Assembly (NCBI GenBank): GCA_947470805.1
Contig: CANIVU010000039.1
Coordinates: forward strand, 1 to 64,000
DNA: 64,000 nucleotides
Reading direction: 5' to 3'
Origin: Acidobacteriota bacterium
GTDB lineage: Bacteria > Acidobacteriota > Terriglobia > Bryobacterales > Bryobacteraceae
The number at the start of each line of letters is the position of its first letter. Position 1 is the stretch's first letter. The notes under the pieces are model-generated. The model was not told the origin of the DNA. It saw only the letters and a program-made list of their open reading frames with translations, and did not search any database. The position numbers were made by a program, and so were the translations under genes. This document shows, one piece after another, positions 31,910 to 40,354 of this stretch.

Positions 31910-34204
31910 CTAAACCGGCGGGCCTCCAATCGCCACCGGAATCGGTGCCGACTCCACGCCGCCCACAGTCACCACCACCGGCACTACTTCCACGAGGGTC
32001 GCGCTCAACGGCGCGCGCACATTGATCTGGCAAACGCCCTCCACCAGCCCCGGTGCCGTTCCGGCATAGGCCATCTCCGCCGCCCGTCCGCCAACCGTCG
32101 CCGTTACCGTCTGGCTCACCCGCTTCAATACATCAGTGGCTACGCCACCCGTCTTCCCACCCGGATTGGTCTGTCCGCAACCCGTCGCGAATAGGCTGAA
32201 ATACTCCCCCGCCGCCGCCGGATTCGCACGCGAATTTAATCGTCCATCCCGCGCATTCACAATCGGCGGAAACAGCCCCGGTGCTGCCGGTCGCGCCTGC
32301 AAATACAAAGTGTTCGTCCGCCCCGCCGCCGATTCCGCCCGCATCGCCACTACCTCGCGCCCCGCCACCTCAAACGGCACAATCACGTTCCCCTGCCGCC
32401 CATCGGCGTACAAAACCGGAGCCGCCACGTCGTCAAAAAACACCTTCAAACCATCCGTCGAAACACCAATCCAATACACGCTCAGAATCTCCCCCGCCGC
32501 GATCGGCGCATAGCGAAACGTCGCAGAATTGACGATACTCCGCGGAAACAGATTCGCCACCTCCAGCTTCCGGATCAACGTCGTCGTGCAGCACCGATGA
32601 TCAGTAAATAACAGGTTCCCCGCCGGATCGAGCGTCATCCCATACGGCCCCAACAGGCTCGCCTGCGTCGCCAGCCCGTTGTCGCCCACCCCATCGCGGT
32701 TCCCGTTCCCAGCCACCAGCACCGGCTTCCCGCCCGGCGCCACTTTCCATATCCGGCCCAGAACAGCCTGGGAGAAATACAACGTCCCCGCACTGTCCAC
32801 GGTCAGCCCCGAGGGAACTTCAAATCCCTCGGCAATCGTCGTGATCTCCCCGCCCGGTGTCCGCCGCAAAATCTTCGCGCCATAGGTGTCAGCAATGTAC
32901 AGATTTCCCTGCCTGTCCACCGCCACCGATTCCGCCCCCGTCAACCGGTCCGCGCCCACCAGGGTGGCAATCTTCCCATCCGCCGAAATCTTCCGCACCC
33001 GCGTCCGCGCGTCCGTAAAATACAGCGCCCCATCACCGTCCACCGTCACGTCCATCGGGAACGAAAGCCCCGCCTGCAAAGCCGGACCGCCGTCGCCGCC
33101 AGAACCCTCCACCCCCGTCCCGGCCACCACCGTCACCTGCCCCGTCCGGCTCACTTTTTTGATCTGGTGCGCCGCCGCGTCCGCCACGAACAAGTTCTCC
33201 GCCGCGTCCATCGCAATGCCCAAAGGGCCCGCAAATCCCCGCGCCACCGTGCTCACCACCCCCGTCGCGCTGATCTTCCGGACGCTCTTCGTCAGCGTAT
33301 CGGTGATGTACAGGTTTCCTGCCCGGTCGCTCACCAGGTCCCGCCCGGAAAACGTGGCGTTATACAGAGGCCCGCCGTCGCCCCCTCCCCCGCCCGCGTA
33401 AACGGTGCGCACCCCGGAAGCCTCCACGTTCACAATCGTGTCCTGCGCCAGCACATACAGCCCGCCCCTCCCGTTCGGCGTGAAGAACAGCGTCGCCGGA
33501 AAACTAGTCAGGCGCCCCTGCGGATCCCGGCGCACGCTGCTCTGCCCATCCGCCGCCGAATAAAAAAGGTTCCCCGCGCCATCCACCGCCAACTGGTACG
33601 GGTCGCCCATCGGCAACGCCTGTGTCACGTCGCCGCCGGCTGTGTCAATTCGGTGCAACTCACCCCGCGATGGCACATAGACATATGCATTCCCGGCACT
33701 GTCCAACGCCAGTCCCTGCAGCAGAAACTCGCTCCCGATTGGAGCCAGCGTCCGCGTTCCGTCCGAACGATGCCGCACCAGCCCCTCCCGAGTCAGCCAG
33801 AACACCGTCCCGTCCGGCGCCACCGCAATCTCCTGGATAAACACCCCCGGGTCAATCACCCCGCGCATCACCCCGTCCGCTGAAAACTTCAGGATCCGAA
33901 ACGACCCGCTGGTCTCCAGCACGTAGACGTTTCCCTGCGCATCGGTGCCAATATCCCGCGGCATCGTTGCCGTCCCCGCAAACGTGGAAATCCGTCCATC
34001 GGTCCCCACGCGCCGCACGCGATCCGTCTCGGCGATAAAGCAATTCCCCAATGGGTCGCAGGCCATCGCCCGTGAACCGACCAGCCGCGCATCAACCGCC
34101 AATCCGCCGTCGCCCTTCCCGCCCTCGTCGCCGCCACCCGCCAGCGTGGTCAGCAAGTAGGACTGGGCAATCAAAGGCAAACTAGCAAACAAAAGAAGGC
34201 GCAT
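31910..34204 (-). CDS. Secreted NHL-repeat propeller with C-terminal TIGR03437-like domain
   Basis: 764 residues from ATG 34204; signal peptide MRLLLFASLPLIAQSYLL. Residues about 20-530 contain about ten NHL/SBBP-type repeats such as ISTFAGTATMPRDIGTDAQG, DSAGNAYVYVP and DRQGNLYIADTYGAKI. From about 545 to the end is the 'Solibacter-type' domain: NSATFRYAPIAAGEILSVY, NARDGRLNSRANPAAAGEY and FSLFATGCGQTNPGGKTGG. It is a cell-surface or secreted scaffold without catalytic residues. Confidence 0.88.
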   Translation of the reverse strand: MRLLLFASLPLIAQSYLLTTLAGGGDEGGKGDGGLAVDARLVGSRAMACDPLGNCFIAETDRVRRVGTDGRISTFAGTATMPRDIGTDAQGNVYVLETSGSFRILKFSADGVMRGVIDPGVFIQEIAVAPDGTVFWLTREGLVRHRSDGTRTLAPIGSEFLLQGLALDSAGNAYVYVPSRGELHRIDTAGGDVTQALPMGDPYQLAVDGAGNLFYSAADGQSSVRRDPQGRLTSFPATLFFTPNGRGGLYVLAQDTIVNVEASGVRTVYAGGGGGDGGPLYNATFSGRDLVSDRAGNLYITDTLTKSVRKISATGVVSTVARGFAGPLGIAMDAAENLFVADAAAHQIKKVSRTGQVTVVAGTGVEGSGGDGGPALQAGLSFPMDVTVDGDGALYFTDARTRVRKISADGKIATLVGADRLTGAESVAVDRQGNLYIADTYGAKILRRTPGGEITTIAEGFEVPSGLTVDSAGTLYFSQAVLGRIWKVAPGGKPVLVAGNGNRDGVGDNGLATQASLLGPYGMTLDPAGNLLFTDHRCCTTTLIRKLEVANLFPRSIVNSATFRYAPIAAGEILSVYWIGVSTDGLKVFFDDVAAPVLYADGRQGNVIVPFEVAGREVVAMRAESAAGRTNTLYLQARPAAPGLFPPIVNARDGRLNSRANPAAAGEYFSLFATGCGQTNPGGKTGGVATDVLKRVSQTVTATVGGRAAEMAYAGTAPGLVEGVCQINVRAPLSATLVEVVPVVVTVGGVESAPIPVAIGGPPV

Positions 34205-34261
34205 CGCACTATTCTCCCTGCACGCCCCATGCTAACCTCCCGGCTGCGATATCCTCATCCC

Positions 34262-35176
34262 ATGCGCCTCGGCCTCCTCCTCGCCCTTAGCATCAGCGCA
34301 GTCATCGCTCAACCCCTCGGCCAGCTTCCCAAGGGCAAAGTCGTCCTCATCGCCCAGCCCCACCACGACGACCACACCACCGATTACGGCATGGGCGGCG
34401 TCATCGCCCGCTTCGTCGAAAGCGGATACAAAGCCATCTACATCCGCGCATCGAACGACGAAAAGGACGGCGCCAACAGCTACGGCGTCAACGACATCAC
34501 CAACCTCAAGGAAACTCGCGACGCCGCCAAAATCCTCGGCATGAGCGAAGTCATCAGCCTCAACTGGCGAAACGACTTCATGAACCCCATCCCCCTCAAC
34601 GAACTCCGCGAACAGCTCATCCTCCTCATCCGCAAATACCAGCCCGACGTCGTCCTCGGCCACAACCCCTGGGAGCACTACCAGAAGAACCCCGACCACC
34701 GCCAAGTCGCCCGCGCCCTCGTCGAAGCCTACTGGCTCGCCGGGCTCGATACCGTCCACCCCGAGCATTTCACGCTCGGCCTCAAGCCCCACGCCGCCCG
34801 CCACTTCTACGGCAAGGGCCGCCTCGATTGGGGCCTTGGTCAAATCTCCAACGTCGCCCTGGAACTCAACGAATCCCAGGTGCAAAAGAAGGAACGCGCC
34901 ATCGCCGCCCACCGCAACGTCTATCACAGCCCCGGCATCCGCCGCGCCACACAGGAACGCCTCGCCGCGCAAGGCCAGCACATCCCGGAGTTCGACACCG
35001 CCACCGACGACGACGCCAGCGACCTCAATCTCCACTGGTGGATGAACCACAACTCCCGCGAAATCGGCGCCAAGGCCGGCGTCAAATACGCCGAAGATCT
35101 CTACTACATGGACGCGACGTACCATCTCCCCGGGCTGAAGAACTACATCGAAACCAACGCGAGGAAACTCCCATGA
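34262..35176 (+). CDS. Secreted PIG-L/LmbE-family deacetylase (metal motif retained)
   Basis: 304 residues. Start ATG 34262 gives the signal peptide MRLGLLLALSISAVIAQ; an in-frame start 11 codons upstream lacks sense. The family motif HPDDE appears as QPHHDDHTTDYGMGG (about 31-45), keeping His and Asp-Asp, and GHNPWEHYQKNPDHRQVA (about 136-153) supplies the second His set. PIG-L enzymes remove N-acetyl from amino sugars. It is the first of three overlapping PIG-L genes (4-nt ATGA overlap with the next). Confidence 0.85.
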   Translation: MRLGLLLALSISAVIAQPLGQLPKGKVVLIAQPHHDDHTTDYGMGGVIARFVESGYKAIYIRASNDEKDGANSYGVNDITNLKETRDAAKILGMSEVISLNWRNDFMNPIPLNELREQLILLIRKYQPDVVLGHNPWEHYQKNPDHRQVARALVEAYWLAGLDTVHPEHFTLGLKPHAARHFYGKGRLDWGLGQISNVALELNESQVQKKERAIAAHRNVYHSPGIRRATQERLAAQGQHIPEFDTATDDDASDLNLHWWMNHNSREIGAKAGVKYAEDLYYMDATYHLPGLKNYIETNARKLP

Positions 35177-36036
35177 TCCTCGCCCGCCGCGTCTTCCTCC
35201 AGCTCCTGGCCGCCAAGCCCAAGCCCACGGTCCTCATCGTCGCCTCCGACGCCAACTGGCTCGAATGCGCCGGCGGCACCATCGCCGCCCAAATCGCCAA
35301 CGGGGCGAATGCCGTGTTAATCCGCGTCGGCAACGACGAAAAGGAATCCGTCGGCCTAACCCCCGAAGAAACCGCCCACCGCAACCGCCAGGAATCCGAA
35401 ACCGCCGCCAAACTGCTGGGAATCACCGAAACCATCTCCTTCGGCTACCGCAGTTCCGAACTGAAGGATGTCCCCCACACCACCATTCGCGACCGCATCA
35501 TCTTCCTCATCCGCCACCACCGCCCCACCGCTCTCTTCTTCCCGAACCCTCATACCGAACACGACCGCAACCTCGACCGCTACTACGTCGGCGCCGCCGC
35601 CGAAGACGCCTGGCACTGCGCCCGCTACGCGAACTTCCTCCCCGCCGCCAACCTACCGCCCCACATCGTCCCCGAAGTCTTTTACTACGCCCCGCCCACC
35701 GACCCCCGCCGCCGCGAACCCGAATCCACCGCGACCTTCACTCCACAGCCTCGCCAAATCGACATCTCGAAGACCTTCGCAACCAAACTAGCCGCCGCCA
35801 AAACACTCCGCACCATCAACCGCGCCACTGCCACCCGCCTCAAGCAAACCTTACAGGCCGAAGGCCGCCGCCTCCCGCTGCTCGACACCATCACCCAACA
35901 ATCCATCGACAAACTGGTGGAGGAAAACCTCCGCGGCCTCGCCGCCATCAGCGCCCAAGGCACCGCCTACAAACAAGCCGAAGAGTTCCGCTACGCAGGG
36001 ATCGAATATGGCATACCCACGAAATATCTTCGCTAA
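35173..36036 (+). CDS. PIG-L-fold protein lacking the zinc motif
   Basis: 287 residues from ATG 35173, which overlaps the previous stop. The fold is recognisable (AVLIRVGNDEKESVGLTPEE, ETAAKLLGITETISFGYRSS, FPNPHTEHDRNLDRYYVGAA), but the expected HPDDE is VASDANWLECAGGT, so His and both Asp ligands are gone. NPHTEHDRN, the second metal site, remains partly. It may be an inactive partner of the first PIG-L. It starts MILARRVFLQLLAAKPKP, a weak leader. Its 3' end overlaps the third PIG-L gene by 29 nt. Confidence 0.8.
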   Translation: MILARRVFLQLLAAKPKPTVLIVASDANWLECAGGTIAAQIANGANAVLIRVGNDEKESVGLTPEETAHRNRQESETAAKLLGITETISFGYRSSELKDVPHTTIRDRIIFLIRHHRPTALFFPNPHTEHDRNLDRYYVGAAAEDAWHCARYANFLPAANLPPHIVPEVFYYAPPTDPRRREPESTATFTPQPRQIDISKTFATKLAAAKTLRTINRATATRLKQTLQAEGRRLPLLDTITQQSIDKLVEENLRGLAAISAQGTAYKQAEEFRYAGIEYGIPTKYLR

Positions 36037-36904
36037 AATCCTCCTCTGCGCCGTGGTGGCCCATGCGCAGGAATCGCCCAAGACCATCGTGGCCATCACC
36101 GCCACCGGCGGCGACTATATCAAAGGCGCCGGTGGCACCCTCGCCCGCTTCATCGCCGAAGGCTTCCAGGTCTACGTCATCCAGGTCGGCAACGACGAAA
36201 AGGTCAGCCTCAACCTCGGCCCCGCCGAAACGCGCCTGGCCAACAATGCCGACGCCATTCGCGCCGCCAAAGTACTCGGCGTAACGGAGTTGATCAACCT
36301 CAACAACAAGTCCGGCGAACTCAGCCAGCTCTCCAGCAACGAACTCCGCAACCAGCTATCGACGCTGATCCGTTTCTTCAAACCCCAAAAGCTATTCCTG
36401 CCAGACCCCTTCATCCACTACGACCCCGACTGGGACCAATTCTGGACCGCCCGCGCAGCCGAGGAAACGAACTACTCCAACAGCGCCGTTTTCCTTGCAG
36501 AGCTAACCCGCATCGGTATCAAAGGCCACGGCGTCCCGGAGACCTACTACTACAGCGCCCGCCGCCCCTACCGCCCCGGCGAAGGCGGCCACAACGGCGC
36601 CCGCCTCGAAGCCATCGACATCAGCCAGACGCTGCAAACCAAACTAGCCGCCGCCGCCGAACTGAAAACCACCAATCACGCCTACGCGGAACACGTCCGC
36701 CAGCGCCTTGAACAGGCCGGCAAGTCCACAGCAAAGGTCGACGAAACCGTTGTCACCGAACTCCTCACCGACCTCGCCCAATTAATTGGTGCCAGGCACC
36801 AATTACCGTACAGCGAGGAGTTCAACTACCACGGCGCCCCGCCCGGCACAAAACAACCCATCGCTCCCTGGCTCCAGGAACGCGCTAAACCTCTCCCCAA
36901 ATAA
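36008..36904 (+). CDS. Exported PIG-L-fold protein lacking the zinc motif
   Basis: 298 residues from ATG 36008 with a signal peptide (NIFAKILLCAVVAHAQ). Again the fold is clear (VYVIQVGNDEKVSLNLGPAE, AAKVLGVTELINLNNKSGEL) but HPDDE is replaced by ATGGDYIKGAGGT. DPFIHYDPDWDQF keeps one His at the second site. A 21-bp perfect palindrome at 36784-36804 lies inside its coding sequence and encodes LIGARHQ near residue 260. A longer palindrome follows directly after the stop codon. Confidence 0.8.
   Translation: MAYPRNIFAKILLCAVVAHAQESPKTIVAITATGGDYIKGAGGTLARFIAEGFQVYVIQVGNDEKVSLNLGPAETRLANNADAIRAAKVLGVTELINLNNKSGELSQLSSNELRNQLSTLIRFFKPQKLFLPDPFIHYDPDWDQFWTARAAEETNYSNSAVFLAELTRIGIKGHGVPETYYYSARRPYRPGEGGHNGARLEAIDISQTLQTKLAAAAELKTTNHAYAEHVRQRLEQAGKSTAKVDETVVTELLTDLAQLIGARHQLPYSEEFNYHGAPPGTKQPIAPWLQERAKPLPK
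36784..36804. repeat. 21-bp palindrome inside a coding sequence
   Basis: AATTGGTGCC-A-GGCACCAATT, a perfect inverted repeat with a single central base, within the third PIG-L gene. Its outer AATT and inner GGTG/CACC arms resemble the larger palindrome 100 bp downstream, which suggests a REP-like family. Confidence 0.65.
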
Positions 36905-36945
36905 CCAGACAATTCCTGGGTGACAGTCACCCAGGAATTGTCTGG
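36905..36945. repeat. 41-bp perfect palindrome immediately after the PIG-L operon
   Basis: Arms 36905-36924 (CCAGACAATTCCTGGGTGAC) and 36926-36945 are exact reverse complements around a single A at 36925. It begins right after the stop codon of the third PIG-L gene. It would form a 20-bp RNA hairpin or a DNA cruciform. No T-run follows, so it is not a standard terminator; a REP-like mobile palindrome or RNA-stabilising element is more likely. Confidence 0.75.
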
Positions 36946-37000
36946 GAAGTTCCCAAGCTCCACCAGCTCACGAAATCTACTAAACTGTCCGCCAGCCCCC

Positions 37001-38176
37001 ATGGACAACGAACTCACCCGCCGCGCCCTCCTCGCCACTGCCGCTGCCGCAACCGCCGCACAAGCCGCCCCTCCACCAACCCCCTCCGTCTACGCCACCC
37101 TCGGCATCCGCCCCGTCATCAACGGCGTCGGAGTCGTCACCCACCTCGGCGGCTCGTTGATGCACCCCGACACCCTCAAAGCCATGACCGAAGCCGCCCG
37201 CTGCTTCGTCCCGCTCTCCGAACTCCAAACCAAAGTCGGCGCCCGCATCGCCGAGCTCCTCGGTGCCGAAGCCGCTATGGTCACCAACGGCTGCGCCTCC
37301 GCCATCACCATGGGCACCGTCGCCTGCGTCGCCCTCGGCAACCCGCAAGCGCTCAAAAACCTCCCCGACACGACCGGCCTCAGGAACGAAATCGTCCAGC
37401 AAAAATCCCACCGCGGCGGCTACGAACAGCAGATGCTCCTCGTTGGCACCAAGATCATCTGGGTCGAAACCAAAGAAGAGCTCGAACGCGCCATCAACCC
37501 CCGCACCGCCATGCTCTTCTTCTACAACGAAATGGAGCCCGACGGAAAAATCACCCGCCAGGAATGGATCGAAGTGGGCAAGCGCCGCGGCGTCCCCACC
37601 ATCAATGACGCCGCCTCCGACGCCACGCCCCGCGAACGCCTCTTCCAATACCAGAAGGAAGGCTTCGACCTCGTCGCCTTCTCCGGTGGCAAAGCCATCC
37701 GCGGCCCCCAGTCCTCCGGCATCCTCATGGGCCGAAAGGATCTGATCGCCGCCGCCACCCCGGGCTTCACGCCCTTCGCCGGCATCGGCCGCAATATGAA
37801 GGTCGGCAAGGAAGAGTTGATCGGCCTCCTCACCGCTCTCGAACGCTACCTCAAAGCCGATCACGAAGCCGAATACAAAGAACTCGAAGCCCGCGTGCAA
37901 CACATCCGCGACGGTCTCGCCCCTATCAACGGCGTCACCACCGAACGCTACGTTCCCCCCATCGCCAATCACGTCCCACACGTTCTCGTCACCTGGTCCG
38001 AATCCGCCTTCCCCTACAAAACCGGCGACGTCACCAAACAACTCCGCGACGGCACACCCTCCATCGCCGTCTCCGCCTTTGGCGACCGTAAACTCAAAAT
38101 CTCTCCCTGGATGATGCAACCCGGCGAACACACAATCGTCCTCGCCCGCCTCCGCGAAATCTTCCAAAAGGCCTAA
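37001..38176 (+). CDS. Exported SelA-like PLP-dependent protein
   Basis: 391 residues from ATG 37001. The leader DNELTRRALLATAAAATAAQ carries twin Arg and resembles a Tat signal. The PLP domain parallels the paralogue at 21422-22987: VYATLGIRPVINGVGVVTHL, GAEAAMVTNGCASAITMGT, and the lysine in LVAFSGGKAIRGPQSSG. It lacks the extra beta domain of the paralogue. It begins a run of four same-strand genes (to 41574) with gaps of 2-16 nt or overlaps, so cotranscription is likely. Substrate unknown. Confidence 0.85.
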   Translation: MDNELTRRALLATAAAATAAQAAPPPTPSVYATLGIRPVINGVGVVTHLGGSLMHPDTLKAMTEAARCFVPLSELQTKVGARIAELLGAEAAMVTNGCASAITMGTVACVALGNPQALKNLPDTTGLRNEIVQQKSHRGGYEQQMLLVGTKIIWVETKEELERAINPRTAMLFFYNEMEPDGKITRQEWIEVGKRRGVPTINDAASDATPRERLFQYQKEGFDLVAFSGGKAIRGPQSSGILMGRKDLIAAATPGFTPFAGIGRNMKVGKEELIGLLTALERYLKADHEAEYKELEARVQHIRDGLAPINGVTTERYVPPIANHVPHVLVTWSESAFPYKTGDVTKQLRDGTPSIAVSAFGDRKLKISPWMMQPGEHTIVLARLREIFQKA

Positions 38177-38178
38177 CC

Positions 38179-39237
38179 ATGCGCCTGCTTCTCTTCCTCG
38201 CCGTCACCACCCTATCGGCCCTCGAACGCCCCGGCGTCGAATTCAAAATCTACCAGTTCCCTGCCAACCAGATCCCCATGATCGACGGCAAAGCCAACGA
38301 TTGGGCCCAGGTCCCCGCATCCTACGCCATCGGCATGGACCAACTCAAAGACACCGTCCACAACTCCCGAATCAACAAGAAGGATCTCGACGTCACAGTC
38401 AAAGTCGGCTGGGTCAAAGGCCTCAACCGCCTCTACTTCCTCTACGAAGCCACCGACGACTACTGGGACTTCCGCCGTGCCGATCGCCACAACGACATCT
38501 TCGAACTCGTCGTCGATGGCGACCTCTCCGGCGGCCCGCTCATCTCCTCCCTTCACCCGCACAAGGACCTGGATAAAGGCGAAGCCTTCCAAACCTTCCA
38601 CGGCGTTCACGCGCAGAACTATCACATCTTTACCCCCGCTCCCGACCGCGATTGGGCCTTCGTCTGGGGCTGCCAGCCCTGGATCAAGGAACTCCCATGG
38701 GCCAACGCCGCCTACGATTACAACTTCAAACATGGCGAATCCGGCAAGCTCACCCTCGAATTCTGGATCACGCCTTTCGACTACGCCCCTCTCGAAGGCC
38801 CGGCGCGCGCCGTCGTTTCCCAACTCACCGAAAACAAAATCATCGGCATGTCCTGGGCCGTCCTCGATTACGACGACGTCGACGCCAAGGACAACGAAGC
38901 CTTCTGGAACCTCTCCCACAAAACCAGCATGTTCGGCAACGCCAGCGACCTCGTCGCCTTCCGCCTCATGCCGCTGGAGCCGAAGAATCAGAAGCCCATC
39001 GCCGCCCACTGGACGTTCCAGGTGCTCGACTACGATCGCCGCGCCGTCGCCTTCCAGGACAAATCCACCGGCCAAATCACCGCCCACAAATGGCACTTCG
39101 GTGACGGCGAAACCTCCACCGAACAACACCCCGTGCACATCTACAAGGCCGCCGGCGAATACATCGTCACATTAGAAATCGAAGGCCCCGCCGGCAAATC
39201 CCGCTGGACCAAGGTCCGGGACGTCGTCATGAAGTGA
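38179..39237 (+). CDS. Exported CBM9-like protein with C-terminal PKD domain
   Basis: 352 residues; signal peptide MRLLLFLAVTTLSALE. Residues about 30-270 resemble the carbohydrate-binding CBM9-type sandwich (IDGKANDWAQVPASYAIGM, LYFLYEATDDYWDFRRADR, NDIFELVVDGD). The last 80 residues form a PKD domain: HKWHFGDGETSTEQHPVHIY and GEYIVTLEIEG. It probably binds glycans outside the cell. It lies 2 nt after the SelA-like gene. Confidence 0.82.
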   Translation: MRLLLFLAVTTLSALERPGVEFKIYQFPANQIPMIDGKANDWAQVPASYAIGMDQLKDTVHNSRINKKDLDVTVKVGWVKGLNRLYFLYEATDDYWDFRRADRHNDIFELVVDGDLSGGPLISSLHPHKDLDKGEAFQTFHGVHAQNYHIFTPAPDRDWAFVWGCQPWIKELPWANAAYDYNFKHGESGKLTLEFWITPFDYAPLEGPARAVVSQLTENKIIGMSWAVLDYDDVDAKDNEAFWNLSHKTSMFGNASDLVAFRLMPLEPKNQKPIAAHWTFQVLDYDRRAVAFQDKSTGQITAHKWHFGDGETSTEQHPVHIYKAAGEYIVTLEIEGPAGKSRWTKVRDVVMK

Positions 39238-39253
39238 TACCATCACCCTCAGA

Positions 39254-40354
39254 ATGTGCCCTCGCTCCTCACGCCGCGCCTTCCTCGCGGCCGCGTTAGC
39301 GGCGCGCCAATCCTACGCCGACACTCTTCCCAAAGTGCGCGAATTTCGCCGCGGCGGAATGATCTACCGCCAACTCGGCCAGACCGATATCAACGTCTCG
39401 CTCCTGTCGTTCGGCTCTCACACCGACCCTCGCTTCAAGAAGAAGGTGGAAAACGGCAACGTCCTCCAAGAGGAAGGGCAATCCCGTCGCGACCGTCTCA
39501 TCGCCCGCGCCCTTGATCGCGGCGTGAACCTCATCGACACCTACGAAAACGAAGGCCAGTGGAACCCGCTCGCCAAGGTCCTGAAGGGCAACAACCAGCG
39601 CCAACGCGCACTCGTCTCCCTCTGCCGACAGTTCCCGCAATTCGTCGGAGAGAACATCGATAACGCCGCCCGCCTCTTCGGTCACGTCGATCTCTACCGC
39701 ATCTATCTCAGCGAAGGAAAATCGGTGGACGCCAAAGCCCTCTCCGATTGGGACGTTCTTCGCAAAGCAAAACAAGCCGGTAAAGTCCGCGCCATCGGCA
39801 TCTCAACGCATGACGAAGGCATGATGCTCAGCGCGCTCAAGGAACTCGAAGGAATCGACTACTTCATGTTCCCCTACAACTTCATTCACGCCCGCGCCGA
39901 CTACGCCGAGTTCCTCCCCGAAGCTGCCCGCCGCGGCGTCGGCCTGATCGCCATCAAGCCTCTGGCCGCCGGATCGATCGTCAAGATGGATCCCAAAGCC
40001 AAGCAGAACACCAGCCCCGAACGCGACTTCGTCCAGCTCTATCAGGCCAAGTACCGTCCGCTACTGCCCTCGGTCGTAGCGGATCTAACGAAGAGCCTCG
40101 AGCAACTCCCCGAAGAAACCCTGTGCCAGGCTGCTCTGCGCTTCGTCTACTCGCGCCCCTTCATGACCGCCGCCATGCCCGGCATGTTTGAAGAGGAGAC
40201 GCTCGAAGACAATCTCTCCGGCCTCAACCGCCATCTGGAGTTGAGCCGCGCGGAACGCAACGTCCTCGAAGCTGCTACCAAGGTCGCCCAGGCAACAGAC
40301 CAACGCTGGCTTCCGAAACACTATCAATGGTTAGACCAACGCTGGCAGGGCTAG
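39254..40354 (+). CDS. Exported aldo/keto-reductase family protein
   Basis: 366 residues from ATG 39254. The leader PRSSRRAFLAAALAARQSYA is Tat-like. The AKR barrel begins MIYRQLGQTDINVSLLSFGS, with the catalytic Asp/Tyr in RGVNLIDTYENEGQW, and ends with NADPH-site-like phrases (GLIAIKPLAAGSI). Length and motif order are those of a complete AKR. Export of a folded cofactor-bound enzyme fits Tat. The 3' end overlaps the next gene by 28 nt. Confidence 0.85.
   Translation: MCPRSSRRAFLAAALAARQSYADTLPKVREFRRGGMIYRQLGQTDINVSLLSFGSHTDPRFKKKVENGNVLQEEGQSRRDRLIARALDRGVNLIDTYENEGQWNPLAKVLKGNNQRQRALVSLCRQFPQFVGENIDNAARLFGHVDLYRIYLSEGKSVDAKALSDWDVLRKAKQAGKVRAIGISTHDEGMMLSALKELEGIDYFMFPYNFIHARADYAEFLPEAARRGVGLIAIKPLAAGSIVKMDPKAKQNTSPERDFVQLYQAKYRPLLPSVVADLTKSLEQLPEETLCQAALRFVYSRPFMTAAMPGMFEEETLEDNLSGLNRHLELSRAERNVLEAATKVAQATDQRWLPKHYQWLDQRWQG

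Noticed and set aside
21422-38176. Selenocysteine biosynthesis (SelA) genes
   Set aside because: The proteins carry export leaders and extra domains, and no selB, selD or tRNA-Sec is present; they belong to the SelA-like PLP group.
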